Shown: positions 11,885 through 24,718, counted from the stretch's first letter. The stretch is 64,000 nt of DNA from Dasyornis broadbenti (GCA_013397935.1 VZRN01001317.1:2996266-3060265); one strand, 5' to 3'. Program-made: numbers and translations. The notes: generated from the letters alone by a model not told the origin.

Positions 11885-12510
11885 GGATAAATTAAATGCA
11901 TCCAAGTTGACAGGACCTGATTCAGTTCACCCAGGGGTACACAGGAAACCAGCCAATGCAATCTATTAAGTCATTAAAGCTTATTTTCAAGAATTTGTGG
12001 AAGACATGAAGGGAATTTTCTAAAGGACTGGTGAAGGGCAAACTTCATGGCTATTTCCAAAATGAGGAAAAGGGCCTGGAAAATTATAGGTCAGCCAGTC
12101 GAACTTCCATGCTCAGAGAGATACTAGAACAAATCACTTAAGAGTCAATTTAAAAGTTCCTACAGGATAGTAAACATGATAAAAAGCAGCTAACATGGAT
12201 CTGTCACGAACAAATCTCATCAAAACGATCCAATTTCCTTCCATGATGGGATAATGGGTCTGGCGGATAAGGGGGAGCCATTGGAGCCAACCTGTCTTGA
12301 CTTTAGAATTGCGCTTGATGCTGTCCCTCGGGAGGCTCTCGTGAGTAAACTGGGAAATTTGGGGTTGATGAAGACAGAAGATGGGCACAAAACTTCACAG
12401 ATGTGCAGTAACCAGCAGTTTGCTGTCAACCAGAAAAGCCTTTTAAGCAGAGTTCTAGATGAGTCTATCCTGGGCGCACCTCTGCACATATTTTCAGTTA
12501 GTACTTCGAT
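11885..12510 (+). mobile_element. Decayed CR1 LINE fragment (reverse-transcriptase region)
   Basis: This segment reads as a worn copy of the CR1 non-LTR retrotransposon ORF2 in the plus direction. In order I see a GPDSVHPGV-like match to the RT motif that normally reads GPDGIHPRVL (about 11915), a GKGPGKL/ENYRSASRTS-like match to the GNYRPVSLTS motif (about 12065-12105), the region before the palm, and a palm-A-like CLDFRIALDAVP (about 12296-12330) matching the usual LDFSKAFDTV. Near 12460-12500 a piece resembles the SVLGP-containing motif. Several frameshifts and stops separate these pieces, and both catalytic Asp-Asp context and the 5' and 3' ends are missing, so the copy is dead. The last part lies in one open frame, 12254-12529. 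The assignment comes from motif order and base-level resemblance that I know for CR1; a related L3-type element is the main alternative. Confidence 0.75.
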
Positions 12511-12991
12511 GTTGGGCTGGAGTGAATGACACGTTCACTCACACAAACCAAGAGATTACATATAATGGATTAACTGGATAGAATCCAAAACGCATTTAAA
12601 AAAAAAAATAAATAATCAGTTGTAATTTCACGATCTACTACAGTTAGGAAGATGCCCAAAACATTATCTTGCACCAAAATACTGGTGTAGAATAATTTTC
12701 CACAACCTTTGAAGAATGCAGGGCTGCTCTGGGGACACCAGGTACTGCTTTATGCCTTCAGGCAGAAGTCTGCATAATCTTTGTACTTTTTCCTACACGT
12801 TCATATGAAATTAACCAATTTTGTTTAAAGTTTATTAAATGTTTCTACTGTCCTGAAATAGTAGCACACAAAACAGAAAAGGAGGACAGCTTGTTTTATT
12901 TTAGAACCCTTTATAATAACTTTCTTTTCCTTCATTATATTTTTCAGCAATGCCCTAAGATTGAAACATAGTTAGATTTTTCTGAACTGGA

Positions 12992-13009
12992 TTTTTTTTT
13001 TTTTTTTTT
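12992..13009. repeat. T homopolymer, 18 bases
   Basis: This is an uninterrupted run of 18 T followed by AA. No element with a target duplication is visible around it, so it is probably a simple length-variable homopolymer. Confidence 0.9.
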
Positions 13010-16000
13010 AAGTACTGATTGTGCCATACTGAATGATAAAGCTGATCATTTTCAACACAACTAAAGCAAAAACTGGAATCATTCAATTTACGTGTTTTTA
13101 TTTATACAATCAGCCTGTATTGGCATAGCCTAAACTTCCTTCATATCAAAGTGAATCTAGTCTATCCAGTAATTTTTGCATTAGATGTTCACACATTTAA
13201 TTATAGAAAACATTCATGCTTCACAGATGCTCAGCTAAAACAACACTGATATTGTAATGAGAAATACATTTATCAAGAGTGTCTTGATAAATTAAGCTAC
13301 TAAAATACAGTCTCAAAAAGCATTTTAAGCTGATTTCTAAAAAAAAAAAAAAGTTGCAAGATCTCTACCTACCTTTACCCCGACTCATTGCAGAACTTCA
13401 ATGAGTCACTTCAGCTTTCATTCTCTTTGAAAAACAAATGATAATTCTTGCTTCATTTGTCCCCTGTGCTGAATAATTAGTTAATCTCTGTGCAATTATT
13501 TCAAATTGTATAAATGTGCTCAATATTGTTATTAGCATAACCCAAGCTGGGTAAGATACAGAATATATCCAGTGGTAATTTTTGTATCGTATCAAGTTGT
13601 TAATGCCTTGCAGTAAACAAAAAAATAGTTGGCTTAAAGTGAGATGGAAAAGGGGAAGGAGAAGCTGAATTAAGTTTTGAAAAAGGAAACCAGAGAGGGT
13701 CTAAATAGCGAAACAGAGATATCAACACAGAACTGACATTGTCAGGGCAGAGGGGAAAAGCAGACATGACCCAGTGAGCAAGACAACCACACCTCCAAGC
13801 CAAAGCCAGCTCATCTGGAAACAGATCAAAACCTAGAACAAGTATCCAGAGTGATCTCAGTCACTCACTGAAAAAGGGAATCCCTAAATCCAGAAGCTTA
13901 AGCTGTTTGTAGCAAGTAAGAAACTTAATAAAAACGTAGAATTTGAAGAACTGCAGAGATTCCTCTGGAGCTGCTGCAGAGGGCACAGAGTAAAAACATT
14001 AAAACAAAATCCCATGCACCACAATGTAAGGGTAAAGCAAACATCATATTTCTGCATCTAACGTCGTTCTTGATAAGGCTCTGCAGGTCACTGCCTTGGC
14101 CTTTCTTTACTTTTCACTGTCAAAGATGAACAGAAAGACAGAGAGAGAGACAAAAGCAAATTAAACATCAAATACTTCTGAAAGTGGAAAATGCTACAGA
14201 TTTGGATGCAATTTTAATATCTCCTGCCATTAAAACGTTATGCCAAAATGCTGTTACTGGAGGGCTTTGGAGGGTGAATGGTGACGGGTAAATTCCATGT
14301 GCACTCCCCATATTTGCTGTCATGGATTATCTTTCCCTGTAATGGCACTTGGAAATCTGGGTCCCTTGTGTTCAGGCAGCTAGGTAACATTTTTTGATTT
14401 ACAGAGGCAAGGTAATGTGTTCTGCTACAGAGTCTTAGGGCCCCAGATACAGCAAGGAAGCATCCTGCTGCCCGAATTTAAAAGATCAGTAATTGTTCAG
14501 CCAGCCATGGGATGAAGAATGATCAACCAGGGGAGGATGGGGATTTGGAGATTGTATTGCACTACAGCAAATTAGTTTTTAACCACTAGTGAAAACTTCC
14601 TGTTTAGCATTGCCAAAGGTGATTTTTCTGATTTTGCAATCAATAAAATGCTAGCGCTTGTCGTCTTTTTTTACCACCTTAAGTAAGGTTGTTTTAAGGA
14701 ATTTGCTAATAATAAACAATTTGTAGATTTTTCAGTGCTTGACTCATCAATCTGACAACTTGTGTAGGGAGAATCAGTCCTGGTAGAGTTAAAAAATCCT
14801 GTTCTCTGAGGGCATGGATGAGTGACAGCAGCAGAGATTTAGACAAAAATCAGCTGAAAGGGGCCTGTGGGTGACCCAAGAATAGATCAACCATCAGTTG
14901 GCTTATCCAGCTCTATGGGCACCACATTCACCCCAGGCCAGGGCTCCACAAGACTTCAGCAGACCAAGAAAATGAGAGTTCAAACAGATTTAGGTTTTGA
15001 ACATCCATGGAAAGTCTATTAGGGTTTGTTTCCAGGGGTTCTGCATTCCTGCTTTTCCTTCCTCTGGTGGCTTTGCCCTTTCCACTTGTTCATCCCACTA
15101 GGAGGACTTGACCAGAGCTATAATCTGAGCTGTTAACCTGTTGCTCATTGCACTTCAAGCAAATTACCGGTCTCCATGGAGAGGAACGTCTGTACACAAA
15201 AGTATAAAGTTAGCACGGCCTACAGGTGTAAATTATATCTTTTTTTGTCGTCACCGTGTAAGTTACGCAGCCAAATCTCAACCTATCCTCTCTGCAGCAC
15301 CCTCCAAAACAGGAAAACAAACGGCTTTTTTCTTGCTACCTTGTTAGTCACTGAAAGTACTTTTCACTCACTTCTGCTAACCTGAAGTTTTTTTTAGGGC
15401 GTGATCATGACTTAAACTCTCTTCAAAGCCCATTTCATTTCTAACTAGTTCCTGGGCTAAACAACCAGACTTCAGAAAGTCAAGCCTCCATGAGCAAAAC
15501 CCTAACCCTTTCCTACATCCAAAAACCCGTCAGGTTTCATTCCCTGACCTCAGGCCTGTCCGGGAAGGCACCCCAGCAGTTCTGGAGTAAATAGGGTGGG
15601 TTAATGTGCTCCTACTGACATGCTGAGCATCACTGGCTGAGTCACTGCAGCAGAAAAGGGACCACTGATTCATGCCAGAGTCACACTGTGTGCTCAGGAG
15701 AAAAGACACAAAACAGGTGAGAAAACTTTCTCTCTTGCTTTGCTCGAAGATTTAATAGGGGAGAAGCTTGGTTCTCCCAGCTCTGTCGTGTATCTAGTTC
15801 AGTACATCTGCTGGATATCATGTTGCATCAGTGAAATATCAAACTGTAATGCAAGCAAGATTGAAAAAAAAGGCTATTTTATAGTGCAAGAAGTTTTATG
15901 TGTTTAGGTAGCAGCTGCTCTACTTACACCAACAATGTATCAAGTTCCAATTATCTCTGTGTTTACTTTCCAGGAGAATTAAATATTTTGTGTCTTGTTG

Positions 16001-17439
16001 TTCTTGCTGCTGTTCTGTAATGAACTGCACACACCTAAGTGTTACTTAAATGGGCAGCAGAGGTCTGCTCCCCTAAGAGTTAATTTTCAGTCTGTGAAAA
16101 CCTGCTGGTATCTAACAAAGTACCAGCTCTTAATCAACATTCAAGTGTAACGGCTAGCTGGGGTCTGAGAGCAAATTCACCGCCAAGTTCATCAACACAT
16201 CAATGTTTCTACAAAGAAGTATCTTCATATCAAAACAGTGCAATATTTGTCTCTGTAAATTAAAAATATTAAATGACATAGCAATAACCTTGTAATTTGT
16301 CACTTTACCCTCTTTGACATGAAGAACGCTTAAGTGAAAAAAATTGTTGGGAGGGTCTCAGTAAACACCAATGGACTGGAATGGAGAGACTCTCCCATAT
16401 TTTAGGATTGTCTTGGTAAATTATATAGAAGAATAGGGATCTGGATAATTTTTTGCCTTGTTTCTTTTTTTTTTCAACTGTGGAAAACTAAGTATAATTT
16501 ATAGACATAAAACATTTGCCTTCAATTTCTGCATAAAGGAGATTAGAATGAACAGAAAATACCTGAAGAAAACTTCTCCATCAATTTATGTTATCTACTA
16601 GAGGGTTCTGTGTCATCACTCCTGCACAACTATCACACAACACAACATCCATCTCATCTCTTCCTTCCCCTCTGTTCTATACCTGTAAAATATTGACTGC
16701 CCTTTCCTTCGGCTTTTGTTCTTCCAGAACTTGTAGGATATTATACAGTTTGTTATCTCCCTCTGAAATAACAAAATCTAAATTATGTAATTACCAGGAA
16801 AGAAAACATGCATTTACAATAAGGTATTAGAGGATGATGAATAAAACAATGTTTGTTTCTTAGTAGAATCTAGCATTTTATTTTCTATTGCTGTGAACTA
16901 AGCTGAAATCTGTATTAATCTCTCCATAATGATCCTTAAAACTCCTGAGGAGAAATCTTCCTGAGAAAAAAAGGCTTTAATTCAGAAAACATCCATGCAA
17001 AGAAAGGATTCAAATCTCCGTTGTGCCACTTTGACTTTGCCATGCGTATATTTTGCACTGATTTGTCCTGCTCAACCACCCAGAACTCCCAAGGTGATGG
17101 GACCTGCCTGAGGTGGGGCTTGCCCTCCATTCCCAGGCACTAAAACACCATCAGAGACCACACAAACCGGGCTGCAGCCCAGAAAACTTTGCAAAGACCT
17201 GTCTCTGTTCAACTGCCTTCATTCTGTTCCCTCCTTTACCCATGGCTTTCTCTTCTCTCTGACTTCTGCTTCTCAGGTAGCATTTTTATAATAAATATTT
17301 CTTACCACCAAGAGCGTAAGATTGGGTTCTTTTCCTGTTCTAAAGGAAATCTACCTTCTGTTTCCTCCATGAAATGGGGAGAGCAATAATGCAAGAGTGA
17401 AGAGGGTTTTGTGGACATGATAGATTTGATATTTTTTGG

Positions 17440-17490
17440 TTGGTTTTGGTTTGTTTGTGGGGACTTTTTGCAGGGTTTTTTTTTTTTTTT
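17440..17490. repeat. G/T-rich low-complexity tract
   Basis: T runs separated by GG and GGTTGG units are followed by 15 T at 17476-17490. The tract is strand-asymmetric, like that at 35227-35270, and is a common type of low-complexity sequence in bird introns. Confidence 0.8.
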
Positions 17491-18358
17491 AAAGATAATT
17501 GGATTTAATTGTCTCACTGCCCTCAACCACAGGAAATCTCATTTCTCATCCCCTCACAGTATTAAGACTAAAATCCCTACACAATCAAAAATGAGAGAAA
17601 GCAACCAGGTCCCAGATCATATCTTCCAAGGCATTACAGGAACCAAGAACAACAGAACTCAGATTATCTCCAGCTGGTTCCGTGTGTGATTGGCACAGCT
17701 CAAGTGTCTCTTCAAGAAAAGCAAATCAAGAGATTTCTAAAATAAAAGTGAAGTAGGAAACAAAGGTCTTTACAGTCGCTACTCCCTAACCTTAATTATT
17801 TTAATTAATATTTTATGGGTTGCAAATGCAAGGGGGTTTATGCTTTGCCGCTTCTGTGTAATCAAGTTTCTTTCACTATTAGCTGATTAATCTCTCTTTT
17901 CTCTTTCAGATGATTGCGTTTGTTCAAAGTCAGAGTTTAGCTCAAAACGACACATTGTAAGAATAACCTACTGAAAAAGCTAATCCTTGTTGGTAATTAG
18001 CTGTGATGATTTCTAAAGGGAAAAGAAACAGCAAGTGCAGAAAAAAGGTTATTTTTTTTTGTTTTCCTCTTCAGTATTTGTGTTTTAAAGATATCTTGCA
18101 CTAACCCCAAACATTGCTGGCTCATTTGTTAAATCACAGGTGGTTTGTTGCCAATTTAAGACTTAAAATATTGAACATTTTATCACTCATGACATCTGAA
18201 TTCCTGAAACTGTAAGCTGGTTATATTTAAATTTTTAAAGTTTACTGATTGCTGCTCTGCCCACTAAAGTTATTTGGCAGATCTGGTGCACACAAAAGCT
18301 TATATCCAGAGACAGATATTTATACGCACACATACTCTCAAACTTTCTTCCACTTTAC

Positions 18359-18380
18359 CTTGAACTAAATCCAAACGTGA
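18359..18380 (-). other. Possible micro-exon, very weak
   Basis: On the minus strand a long polypyrimidine tract ends in CTACTTCACAG, and 22 bases later there is CAAG|GTAAAG. Both signals are good by consensus, but the polypyrimidine tract is a simple A/T-run artefact and 22 bases carries no coding information. It would lie only 65 bases after the candidate at 18446-18505. I record it because the pair is unusual, not because I believe it. Confidence 0.07.
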
Positions 18381-18445
18381 CTGTGAAGTAGGAGGTGAAG
18401 AAAAGGAAAAAAAAAAAAAGTACAGCAACACTACCATTATCTCAC

Positions 18446-18505
18446 CTTTTTTGTTAATTTTCCAGGTATTGTGGGAGACTCTCTCCCCCCAGCCTGCAAG
18501 ATTCT
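18446..18505 (-). CDS. Candidate 60-base symmetric exon, unidentified
   Basis: On the minus strand the acceptor CTTCTCATTCCACAG precedes a 60-base segment ending in AAAAAAG|GTGAGATA, which is a strong donor. The length is a multiple of three and two frames are open. One reads RILQAGGRESPTIPGKLTKK and the other NLAGWGERVSHNTWKINKK. No domain is recognised in either. Intronic pseudo-exons with good splice sites are common at this sequence length, so the odds of a real exon are low without RNA evidence. Confidence 0.14.
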
Positions 18506-20240
18506 CTGTGGAATGAGAAGAGTTTCTTCGGAAAGAGAAGTACCACACACATCACCAGGACGGAGGAAGGAAAACTGTGATTTCACAGTAAAAAGGGTAC
18601 GGAGATGATTCTTATTTCTTCCTCCAGTCCTTGGGAAACTTTGTGCAACCAAAAGCAAAGGGCTGTCAAACACAAAGCGCTTGCTCTTGGTTGTTTGCGG
18701 TTTAACCACACCATATCCTCAGAACAATAAATGAAGAACCTTTAGAAAATGGAGGAACAGCAGATAAGGGGTAAGACAGATTCTTCATCCATTTGACAAA
18801 TATACACAGAGGGAAAAAAGGAGGAAAAGAAAGATCAGGACTATGTGAGATCAGAAGAAAACTAACTGCAAAGAATGGTAAAAGAGGCTTGTTTGAAGCT
18901 CTCAGATCTCCTATCAGTAAGTTTTTAAAACTGAAAGGAAGCCTCTCTTTATTCTCCTCCCTCCCTTCCAGATCAAAATGAGGGTCCTTTGAACAAGAAG
19001 TAAAACAGAACTCATAGACATAGAAGTGTAACAAATTGATAAAAAGGCTGGGGCCAGAATGAAAGCATGAAGGGGATCAGAGGATAAAGGAAGAGTCATT
19101 CGAAAACAGTCGGGGGAAAAATAAAAAAGCAAAGATGATCAAATGAGATGGATAAAGTTTAATGTTAAAATTGGACCCTCTGTGTCTATTCCTAGAACGG
19201 TTGTTGCTTAAAATATCACAGAACATATTTAGTCCTGATTCTACTGTCATTAATATGCTCTGTAATAAAAAACCCTCCAGCATTCCTGTACTCAGAGAGA
19301 AAACAGTTGTTCCCAGAAAATTTGAATATGTATTTGGTGCATTTTCCTATTTTCATCTCAGGGTGCAACCACGTTGTGCCTTTTGGTATCGTGACTAACA
19401 TCTGCATAACTGGCTTATCTTTAAGTGAAATGCTCAACATATTTTAATGCAACTCTATAGGTAAGCAGTTCCTGACTGAAAGTCAATACAAATAAATGGA
19501 ACAGTTCCTATCAGGTCTTCTTTTTCTTAATATTTTTCATTTAATTAGCAAGGTTAACACTGTAAGGCATTTTTATTGCATCCTTACAAATTATTTTGGG
19601 GTTTGGTTGGTCGGGGTTTTTTTAGCATTTCCAGATGTAGATGTTTCCACAGTATTTCACTCCAGAAGACAGTTATGCTAATCAGAACCAGAAAGGAGAA
19701 GGGGAGCTACTCAGAATTTGTTGTCTGATAGAGAATGACACCTACGAGAACAGGAGAAAGGAAACAAAGATACCGAAACCCAGAAAACAAAAGGATCACT
19801 AGAGGAAATAGACTGATGATGTATGCTGAGGATGGGGGAGAAGGAGAAATCAGGGGTCCTTCTGTTGTTATCTAGATCAGTGGGGAGGGAAATCCTAAAG
19901 CCTAGCCCTTTCATCACTCAAATATCTCAGTCAGGGCAGAAAAGTCACCCATTTTACTCATTTTTTGCCCAAAAAGTCCAGCCTGTACTGTCAACTTCTG
20001 TTCATTCAAGTCTCTGCAAAAGATTCACATCCTTTGTGACTGTCCCCTTTCACAAAGAAATCTTATTTCTCCATAAAATAATACATTAAGTTCAGATATT
20101 TCTGAAGGAAAATTGCTTTTAAACACACCAGGGGGTAGCCTGGCCAGTTCAGTTCTACTCATTTACCATGAAAAACCAACAGCTGTTAGATCACTAATAT
20201 TTGGGGCCTTATGCCAGAAAAATGAGGTAATTTTTAATGT
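18506..20240. other. Unique AT-rich sequence, nothing recognised
   Basis: Several overlapping minus-strand frames of 60 to 110 codons occur between 18702 and 19440, with no splice support or recognisable peptide. I see no repeat, RNA gene or regulatory element before the LTR boundary at 20241. Confidence 0.5.
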
Positions 20241-20786
20241 TGTCCTGGTTTCAAACTGGGACAGAACTAATTTTCTTCCTAGTAGTCGGTCCAGGGCTGT
20301 GTTTTAGATTCAGGACGAGACTAACGTTGAATAGACACTGATGTTTAGTTGTTGCTAAGCAGTGCTTGCTCTCAATCAAGGACTTTTCAGTTCCCATGCT
20401 CTGGCAGGGAGCAGGGACACCTGAAACCAGGAGGGAGCATGGCCAGGACAGCTGACCTGGGCTGGCCAAAGGGATATTCCACACCACGGCACATCATGCC
20501 CAGCACACAAACTGCTCAGGGACAGGCTGTTTGGTCAGTGGGTGCTGAGCAATTGTGTTGTGCATCACTTGCATTTCTTAGGCTTTATTTTTTTCTCTCT
20601 CTGTTTGTTGTCTCCCTTTTCATTACAACTAATATTATTATATTGTTTTGTTTTATTTCAACTATTAAACTGTTCTTATCTCAGCCCAAGGACTTTACCT
20701 GTTTTCCCAATTCTCCTCCACATCCCACTGGGGCTGCATGAGCTGCTGTGTGGCACTGAGTTGCCACCTGGGTCTAAACCATGACA
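20241..20786 (+). mobile_element. Solo LTR of an old avian endogenous retrovirus
   Basis: The element begins TGTCCTGGTTTCAAACTGGG and ends GGTCTAAACCATGACA, so it has the TG...CA termini of a retroviral LTR. Internally I recognise the order of blocks known from this common avian LTR: TTTTCTTCCTAGTAG, then GTTGTTGCTAAGCAGTGCTT, the GACAGCTGACCTGG...GGCCAAAGGGATATTCCA block, the GAGCAATTGTGTTGTGCATC block, and ATTAAA at 20664-20669 as the probable polyadenylation signal, followed by TGTTCTTATCTCAGCCCA. The region where related copies have a TATA box reads AGCACACAAACT, so the promoter looks decayed. No gag, pol or env sequence flanks it, which fits a solo LTR left by recombination. The 5 or 6 bases on each side (AATGT and GCTGC) do not match, so no target duplication is visible. 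From memory I associate the family with the ERVL group, but the exact family name is not certain. Confidence 0.9.
20664..20669 (+). promoter_or_regulatory. LTR polyadenylation signal (ATTAAA)
   Basis: ATTAAA lies within the LTR just upstream of CTGTTCTTATCTCAG, at the place where members of this LTR family carry their polyadenylation hexamer. Its position about 120 bases before the LTR end is consistent with the R/U5 boundary region. Confidence 0.55.
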
Positions 20787-23700
20787 GCTGCCTATGCTCA
20801 CAGTCACGGAACATCTAAATATACAACAGAAACATGAGGGGAAAAGACGACTGTGCCATGAAAATCATTAATTCTACATTGCCTATATAAATAGCTTTTC
20901 AGGAAGCTTTCCTAATGAAGTCTCTCAACTTATACTTCAAATTCAATTACACCTCAGGTGATTTGACAACAGGAAATGAATGTATTTAACTCTTCAGACA
21001 TTTGCTGTTTAAGATCACCTGTTTAAACAGGTTTTTCCTGTCTGTAAAAGAGCAAAGGGACAGGACAGAATATGAGTTACACTGAGTATATTAGTGAACC
21101 ATGAATTATTTCAATAGTTGATAAAATCATTTCCAAATAGGTAAACAACATATAAAATTAGAGAAACATTTAGGTATTTGTTTTTGCTATTTCTCAAATT
21201 ACATTTTCTATCCTGAGATGTGATATGCCTTCTTAAAAAATTGTGTAAGTAGAAGACCAAATATTTTGTTTGATTTTGGCTGTTGATTTTGGAATTTTGT
21301 TGAGGTTTTTTGTTGTGTTGGTTTGGTTTGGTTCTTTTAAACTGGGATTAATAAATACCAAGACAAACACTTTGGTGTTTTTTTACGGAGAATGTTTAGA
21401 AAGGTACGTAAATCTAAGATGTGTTAAGAATGTAACCTGAAAGGTGACTATTTCACCAAACAGTTTAGAGTAACATGCAATTTAAAAATTTTAAAATAAT
21501 TAGGGAAGGAAACAGAGGTAGTACAAGTACCACAGGACTGCATGAACATTTGTTCCAGAAACATTGTGCCTCAAAGAGCAGATGCTGCAGGAATGTAAGG
21601 ATTCAGAATCAAAAGCTTCAAATATTCTAGTTTCAGCGAGTTTTGTTTGTATTCCAGAAAGATTTTATACAATCTTTCAGCTTTCTGCAATCAACAAGTA
21701 GCAAGAAAACCCTCAGAAAATATTCCATTTGCAATTCTTTAGCCATTCCGACTTCGAGCAGTGTATACAAAGTTTCTTTCATGGATCCTATGGATTCCCA
21801 GAGCCTCTGTCCTACCCCCTCAACACCAAATTTCAACTTTCAGAGTGTTGAGAAGTGGCTTGCCTTTACTCCCAACAATTATCTCTTCCATATTAATTTC
21901 TATCAGGAACCTACTTTAGAAGTCATCATGGCCTCCAGTTTTATCAGACCGAGCCAGATATCAGAAATGTCCAACTTTGCTGTGATTTTTGTCCTGAATG
22001 TGTACTTTTAGAGGGCACATGGGGCTAATGGAAGAAAAGCTTTTTTTTTTTTTCTTTTAGGAGATCACTGAAAGAAATCTATTTCATAGATAATTTTTTA
22101 AAAATTATTGTTGTATTTCACAAATCTCTCATTTTAATGCATAAAGACTACCCTATTTCAAATAATCCACCATGTTCAAGTGGAATAAAAAGGGAGATCA
22201 TGTAAAAAGGAAAAAAAAAATGTTTCTTCTTTTTACCTGCCACTGAATCTCTAACAGTAAGATTTTTAATTAAGTTTTACACTGTATTGCCATCTATAGG
22301 ATAGCACCTAAATATAACTTCCAAAAATTAAGCTGTGGCTATTTTCTTTATAGCAATTCCTTGCAATTTGCAGACAATGAAAAAAATGGTGGTGTGATTC
22401 TACGTAAATAACTGGTGGATATTTCATCATTCCAGCACAACAACTTCACCAACAACTGCAAACTTCTAGTTACATAATCACCAGTAGATAAAGATAATTC
22501 CATTTATTGTGACCAGAGGAGACAGCAAACGCACACCAGCACAATCCCCAGAGGTCTTTGAAGTAACAGCCATGTAGGAAATATCATATGCTCAACAATA
22601 ATGAGAGTATCTTTTGCCTGGCACTCAAACAGATTTCATCTTTCGAGGTAGTTGCATTACATGCTACACCTGGAGGACCTGCTGGATTCAGATTACCTTG
22701 AAAACGTGACTGAGACTTAGCCTCATGTGGTATTTTGCTCCCTGTTGGCTTTATTCTCCACCTAGAGCAACATGCATTAATAAATCATATCTGGTACTGA
22801 AGTCTGATGATGAATAATCAAAATTGAAGCTATTCTTTTCATGTTTCCTCCTCTAAACTTCTTTGTTGTTCATCTTTTGGGCTCTTGCTTTGCCTTAGGG
22901 TTTTCAGCTCTTTAGTTATTCTGACTGGGTTATTCTGTGAATTACTGAGTTTCCCATTTTACCAGGCATCATTCATCTTCTTTTGCAGTCAGATTTGCCT
23001 AGATAGGCAATTGTTCACAGTCCAGACGTGCTGTTACTTGAGTGCTTGTGTCCCAATTCAATTTCTGTGCATCATGATGGGAGTATACCACAGGAGGCAG
23101 AAATTATATACAGTTGCTTTACAGTTATTGTAGTAACGTTAGCTGAATCTCAAACTCTGTTGTAAATTCCAGTCTTTCTCAGTCACTCTTTTTATGCCTT
23201 TCTTCCTATTTCCATTAAAAAAAAAAAAAAAAAACAACTTGTGTGAAGTAAAAAAAATAGATATTATAGCAAGAAAAGAGTAACACATTGGGCCAGTCTC
23301 TTTGCAAGACTACCTCTACCCACTTTCAATACATTTAGTTTTACACATTGCTTGAAAAGGAATACAAAACTGCATGTGGCACTAAATTTGACCCAGTGGA
23401 CATTTTTATGTCTCTATAGTAAGAACCCAGATTTCTCTGTATTCAGAGAGAGGGAAGTCAGAAAAAAAAAAATTGAGAAACCAAGGCTTATGAAAAATAG
23501 AAGGAGCTTCTGGTTTTGTTTCCTTGCAGAAACAGATTAATTTGCAACAGGTCTTTATTATTTTTTATTTGTCTTTTATGACACTGAAGTTCACATTTTT
23601 TGCATTTCACATTTTTTCTTACTGATCCAGCTCCACAGGTTTGAACTTCCAGAAATACAAGCCCTAGAAGGCACATGAAAGAATATCCAGGCAGTGCCAG

Positions 23701-24718
23701 ATAATATGACACTATTAATAGCATCAGAGAATCTGTCTTCAGAAGCCAAATTTTTAGTAGAACAAACGCTTTTAGGAATAACACAACAAAAACTGAAAAG
23801 ATCCATGATTTTTATCCTGCTAAAGATACAGCAAGCCTGGTCAAGCAATATTGTGTAGTTATCTCCCAGCAATAATTGTTTTGCTTCTTCTCTTGAAGTC
23901 TGACAGATACAATTTTAGCTGCTGTAAGCAGATGCCTTGTTCTGTGCATTAAGGTATGCTGCCAATAATATAAAAATCCTCAGCAAGTGCCTCATCAGAA
24001 CTGCAAAACACATGAGTTTACCATACCTGAGAGATCCAGACAGCAACTTTTAAATGAAAGCAAACAGGAAAGAATCCTCTACTTTTAATAGAATATTACA
24101 GGTAAGTGTTGCTTAATAATTACTTTATAATTTAAATGCTTAGTAATGAGAGCTAAGAACCTTCCATAATGAAGGCTGGTCAATGTCCAGCAAAGTTTTC
24201 CAGTTATTCCATGACTGAACGTGACTCAGCCAAGAGGAAATACCTGCACGTCCACAATGTTGTGCCAACCTTTTGGGTTTGTCCTGCAGTTCATGAGAGG
24301 ACTCAGCTGACTTTCCAAAATGTGCAAAAGGCAATTACATGTGATGAGATGCTACAGAGCTCCCACTGACCTACTTCTTCTTTCCAGCATCATTCAGTAA
24401 TACTTAGAGGGATATTCTTCAGCTCTGATTGAACAAGAAAGGTATTATCTCTCCTTGCCAGGTCTCACTTCACTGAATCCACGGCAGTTTTCAATGCAAG
24501 AATTATCACATGAATGCAGTGCTTAACAGATACATAACTTCTATCCACGTTAACATCATTTCAGCACTCCCACTTGTGAAGCCACCCCAACCTCATGCTG
24601 AGAAATGCACTGCCTGTACTACTTGTTATATCATCACATCATTCCCATGACCTGAGGTGGGCTAAATTAAATTATTAAATATTAAAATATTACATTTTCC
24701 ATCAATGAACACGTATTT
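20787..24718. other. Unique AT-rich sequence, nothing recognised
   Basis: A perfect 14-base palindrome, CCTGTTTAAACAGG, lies at 21018-21031. G/T-rich low-complexity sequence lies at 21300-21335, and 18 A lie at 23217-23234. At 24100 ATTACAG|GTAAGTG is a consensus plus-strand donor with no convincing acceptor or frame before it. No gene or transposon is recognised. Confidence 0.5.
23217..23234. repeat. A homopolymer, 18 bases
   Basis: An uninterrupted A run with no recognised retrocopy upstream of it. Confidence 0.9.

Larger units (their letters stand above)
12511..18358. other. Unique AT-rich sequence with homopolymers and one possible conserved block
   Basis: Visible features are 18 T at 12992-13009, an A run at 13339-13352, a short GA repeat near 14139-14150, and a G/T-rich tract from 17440 ending in 15 T at 17476-17490. 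The block 17787-17960 is AT-rich with closely packed TTAATT and TAATTA-like motifs (CTTAATTATTTTAATTAATA) and an AGCTGATTAAT site. It may be a conserved regulatory element, but I cannot test conservation. I find no convincing exon or RNA gene. Confidence 0.5.

Noticed and set aside
20241..20786. Open frames inside the LTR (for example 20349-20741) as a host gene
   Set aside because: They lie entirely within the LTR and follow its blocks, so they are non-coding repeat sequence.
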